From Symsagittifera roscoffensis (taxonomy: Eukaryota > Xenacoelomorpha > Acoela > Convolutidae), in assembly GCF_963678635.1 (NCBI RefSeq), contig NC_087066.1:53460312-53524311 (forward strand): 64,000 nt of DNA, written 5' to 3'. Below, piece by piece: positions 62,464 through 64,000 of this stretch (position 1 is its first letter; the number at the start of each line of letters is the position of its first letter). The position numbers and the translations under genes are program-made. The notes under the pieces were generated by a model. That model did not search any database. It was not told where the DNA came from and saw only the letters and a list, made by a program, of their open reading frames with translations.

Positions 62464-64000
62464 CTGGAACAAAACACAGGCACGATTTATATCGAGTAGC
62501 TTTAAGTTATTTTTGACGATTAATCCATCTGGCAGTTTTTCCGTGTGGATGTCGACCGTCTTTGCTCTACCTCGTAGTGATCTTAAAAAATTTTGATGTC
62601 ACAGTCATTTTTGTTTGTTCAGCGTCAACAATTAAAAACTTAAACTTAGTTTTTCGACATTTGAAAAAATTTGAGCAATTAACGTCCAAACCGGTGATTT
62701 AATGATTACCCGTACTGACAAAAAACAGTTTGCAACCAATTTTATACAAATAAAGTAGATATTGAATTTCTAAATGTTGATTCCAATCCATTTTAATTGA
62801 CTAAGTTTAATCTCAAAGTTTGGCTTAAAAATCAATTTCAATCTGTTTTAATAAAAACTTGAATCAAAGTTTTCGCAGTGTTTACTGTTTGATTTTTTAA
62901 TACGCAATTTACACCATGTTGATTGATTCAATTTGATTAAATAACAAAAACGGGAATGTCTTGCAGAAAATACGGTTTTTTCCTTATTTGATCAGATTTG
63001 ATTATATTAAAATCCGCATAACTGCTGGAAATTGCTATTTAAATGTAAGTGGAGGTTGTTTACATGTGTCATTAAACAGTTTAAACAAATGGGCTAAAGC
63101 AAAAAAGATTTTGATTTTTTAGAGAAAACTACATAAATTGATCGTAATCTCAGTTTTATCACTGCGGGTAATTTTTTTGCCTTTCTGATTGCAAATTTTG
63201 GCATTAGAAATGACAAAAAAATGTTTTTGACAATTTTTTTATTGAAATGAATGAAAATAAAAAATTCTGACGCTAAAATGAGCATTTTTAGTTTAAAAAA
63301 AATAATTCCATTTTCTTTTGTTGATCATAAAATGGTTAGTCATTTTGCAATAATTCAACTTTAATGCTATTGGCGTTACGGTTATTCTCTTCCGTCTTCT
63401 ACGCCGCAAATCACTTCTTTGAAGCAAAAGAAAACACCATGTATTTTACCAAAAGAAACTCAGCTGAAACTTTTGAAATTATTTGCAGCTTCGAAAACCA
63501 AAAATATGAATTGTTTTTTAAAATGAACAGCATTATGCCACGAACGTTCAATCCAACAAGCATTCCTTATTTCCCCAACTTCTCAAGCCAGCTTAAGTTG
63601 TTCTGTTATACAAAACTGGTAGTAAAACTGATCCTGGCAATTGAAGGCCCCTTTTTTTGCTACCGGCTATTTGCAAAAATTTTGAGAAAACTGAATTTTA
63701 AACAGTAAAATTACTATACTATACACTTCTAAAACTATGCAAAACATATATTTAACCAATTCTACAATATGGTGTTCTAGTTTATGTTACAATATGTAGA
63801 GCGGGTATGAAAAAATTGAATGGTATGAAAAATAAATTAACCAGAAATTTTTTCTTCAATGAAAAAAAAAATCAGTCTATCAACGACATTGCATGTCTGC
63901 GAACTTTTTAAACTTTCAAGCAAATTATCAGGAAAACAAGAAAAACAAGAACAACAAGACTGCTCGTATCAGGGCGAAGCCCTGAATGTTCCGACCGCCT
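62464..64000. other. Dynein intron to window edge
   Basis: AT-rich. A 114-codon plus-strand ORF (63364-63708) has no recognisable feature. The last ~45 bases repeat 53058-53102 (cgtatcagggcgaagccctg). The next upstream dynein exon lies beyond the window or was not recognised. Confidence 0.4.

Noticed and set aside
63364..63708. 114-codon ORF near the window end
   Set aside because: Lies in a dynein intron on the opposite strand with no recognisable feature; kept only as a note.

Overview
The window is nuclear DNA of an animal, or at least of a eukaryote that builds motile cilia. Genes are split by GT-AG introns, spacers are AT-rich and crowded with short non-autonomous transposons, and the recognisable host genes are a nucleolar U3 snoRNP protein (RRP9), a diverged SIN3-type corepressor and an axonemal dynein heavy chain. 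The species cannot be named from sequence. Fast-diverging proteins, acceptor-like TTTCAG sites directly before two start codons (suggesting spliced-leader trans-splicing) and a large SINE/MITE load would fit a large-genome larvacean tunicate. That is only a guess.

Layout. 1-9.9 kb holds three plus-strand genes: the last exon of an unrecognised gene (about 1912-2302), an intronless SIN3-like gene of 957 codons (2767-5640) and two-exon RRP9 (6952-9859). They are separated by tRNA-headed composite SINEs. 9.9-17.7 kb has no gene I can support. It contains a six-unit ~274-bp satellite array with alternating unit types (10724-12352), a much older degenerate ~170-bp array (15.49-16.46 kb) and tRNA-related SINE remnants.

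17.7-62.5 kb is the 3' part of one minus-strand gene, a DNAH7/DNAH3-type inner-arm dynein heavy chain. I can read 22 consecutive exons, about 1,110 residues, running from the AAA5 region to the true C-terminus ...CQLDD. The phases of neighbouring exons agree, so no exon is missing. The 5' part of the gene lies beyond 64 kb. Its introns carry most of the mobile DNA: two families of hAT-like MITEs with 8-bp target duplications, Tc1/mariner-type foldback elements with TA duplications, and two very long inverted repeats.

The most striking object is a 15.4-kb env-bearing Ty3/gypsy-type LTR element (32574-47975), inserted antisense in a dynein intron only 8 nt from a splice acceptor. Its 410-bp LTRs look identical and a 4-bp CAAT duplication flanks it, so it is young. 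Yet it lacks protease and nearly all of reverse transcriptase and has an in-frame stop in the integrase C-terminus. It was therefore probably mobilised in trans. Downstream of pol it carries about 5.5 kb of extra coding capacity: two tiny hydrophobic ORFs, a ~378-codon open frame with no ATG, an 872-residue envelope-like glycoprotein, and a 599-residue protein of unknown family whose start overlaps the env stop as ATGA. A near-perfect small intron follows the last ORF. This post-pol module is the best candidate for an undescribed system here.
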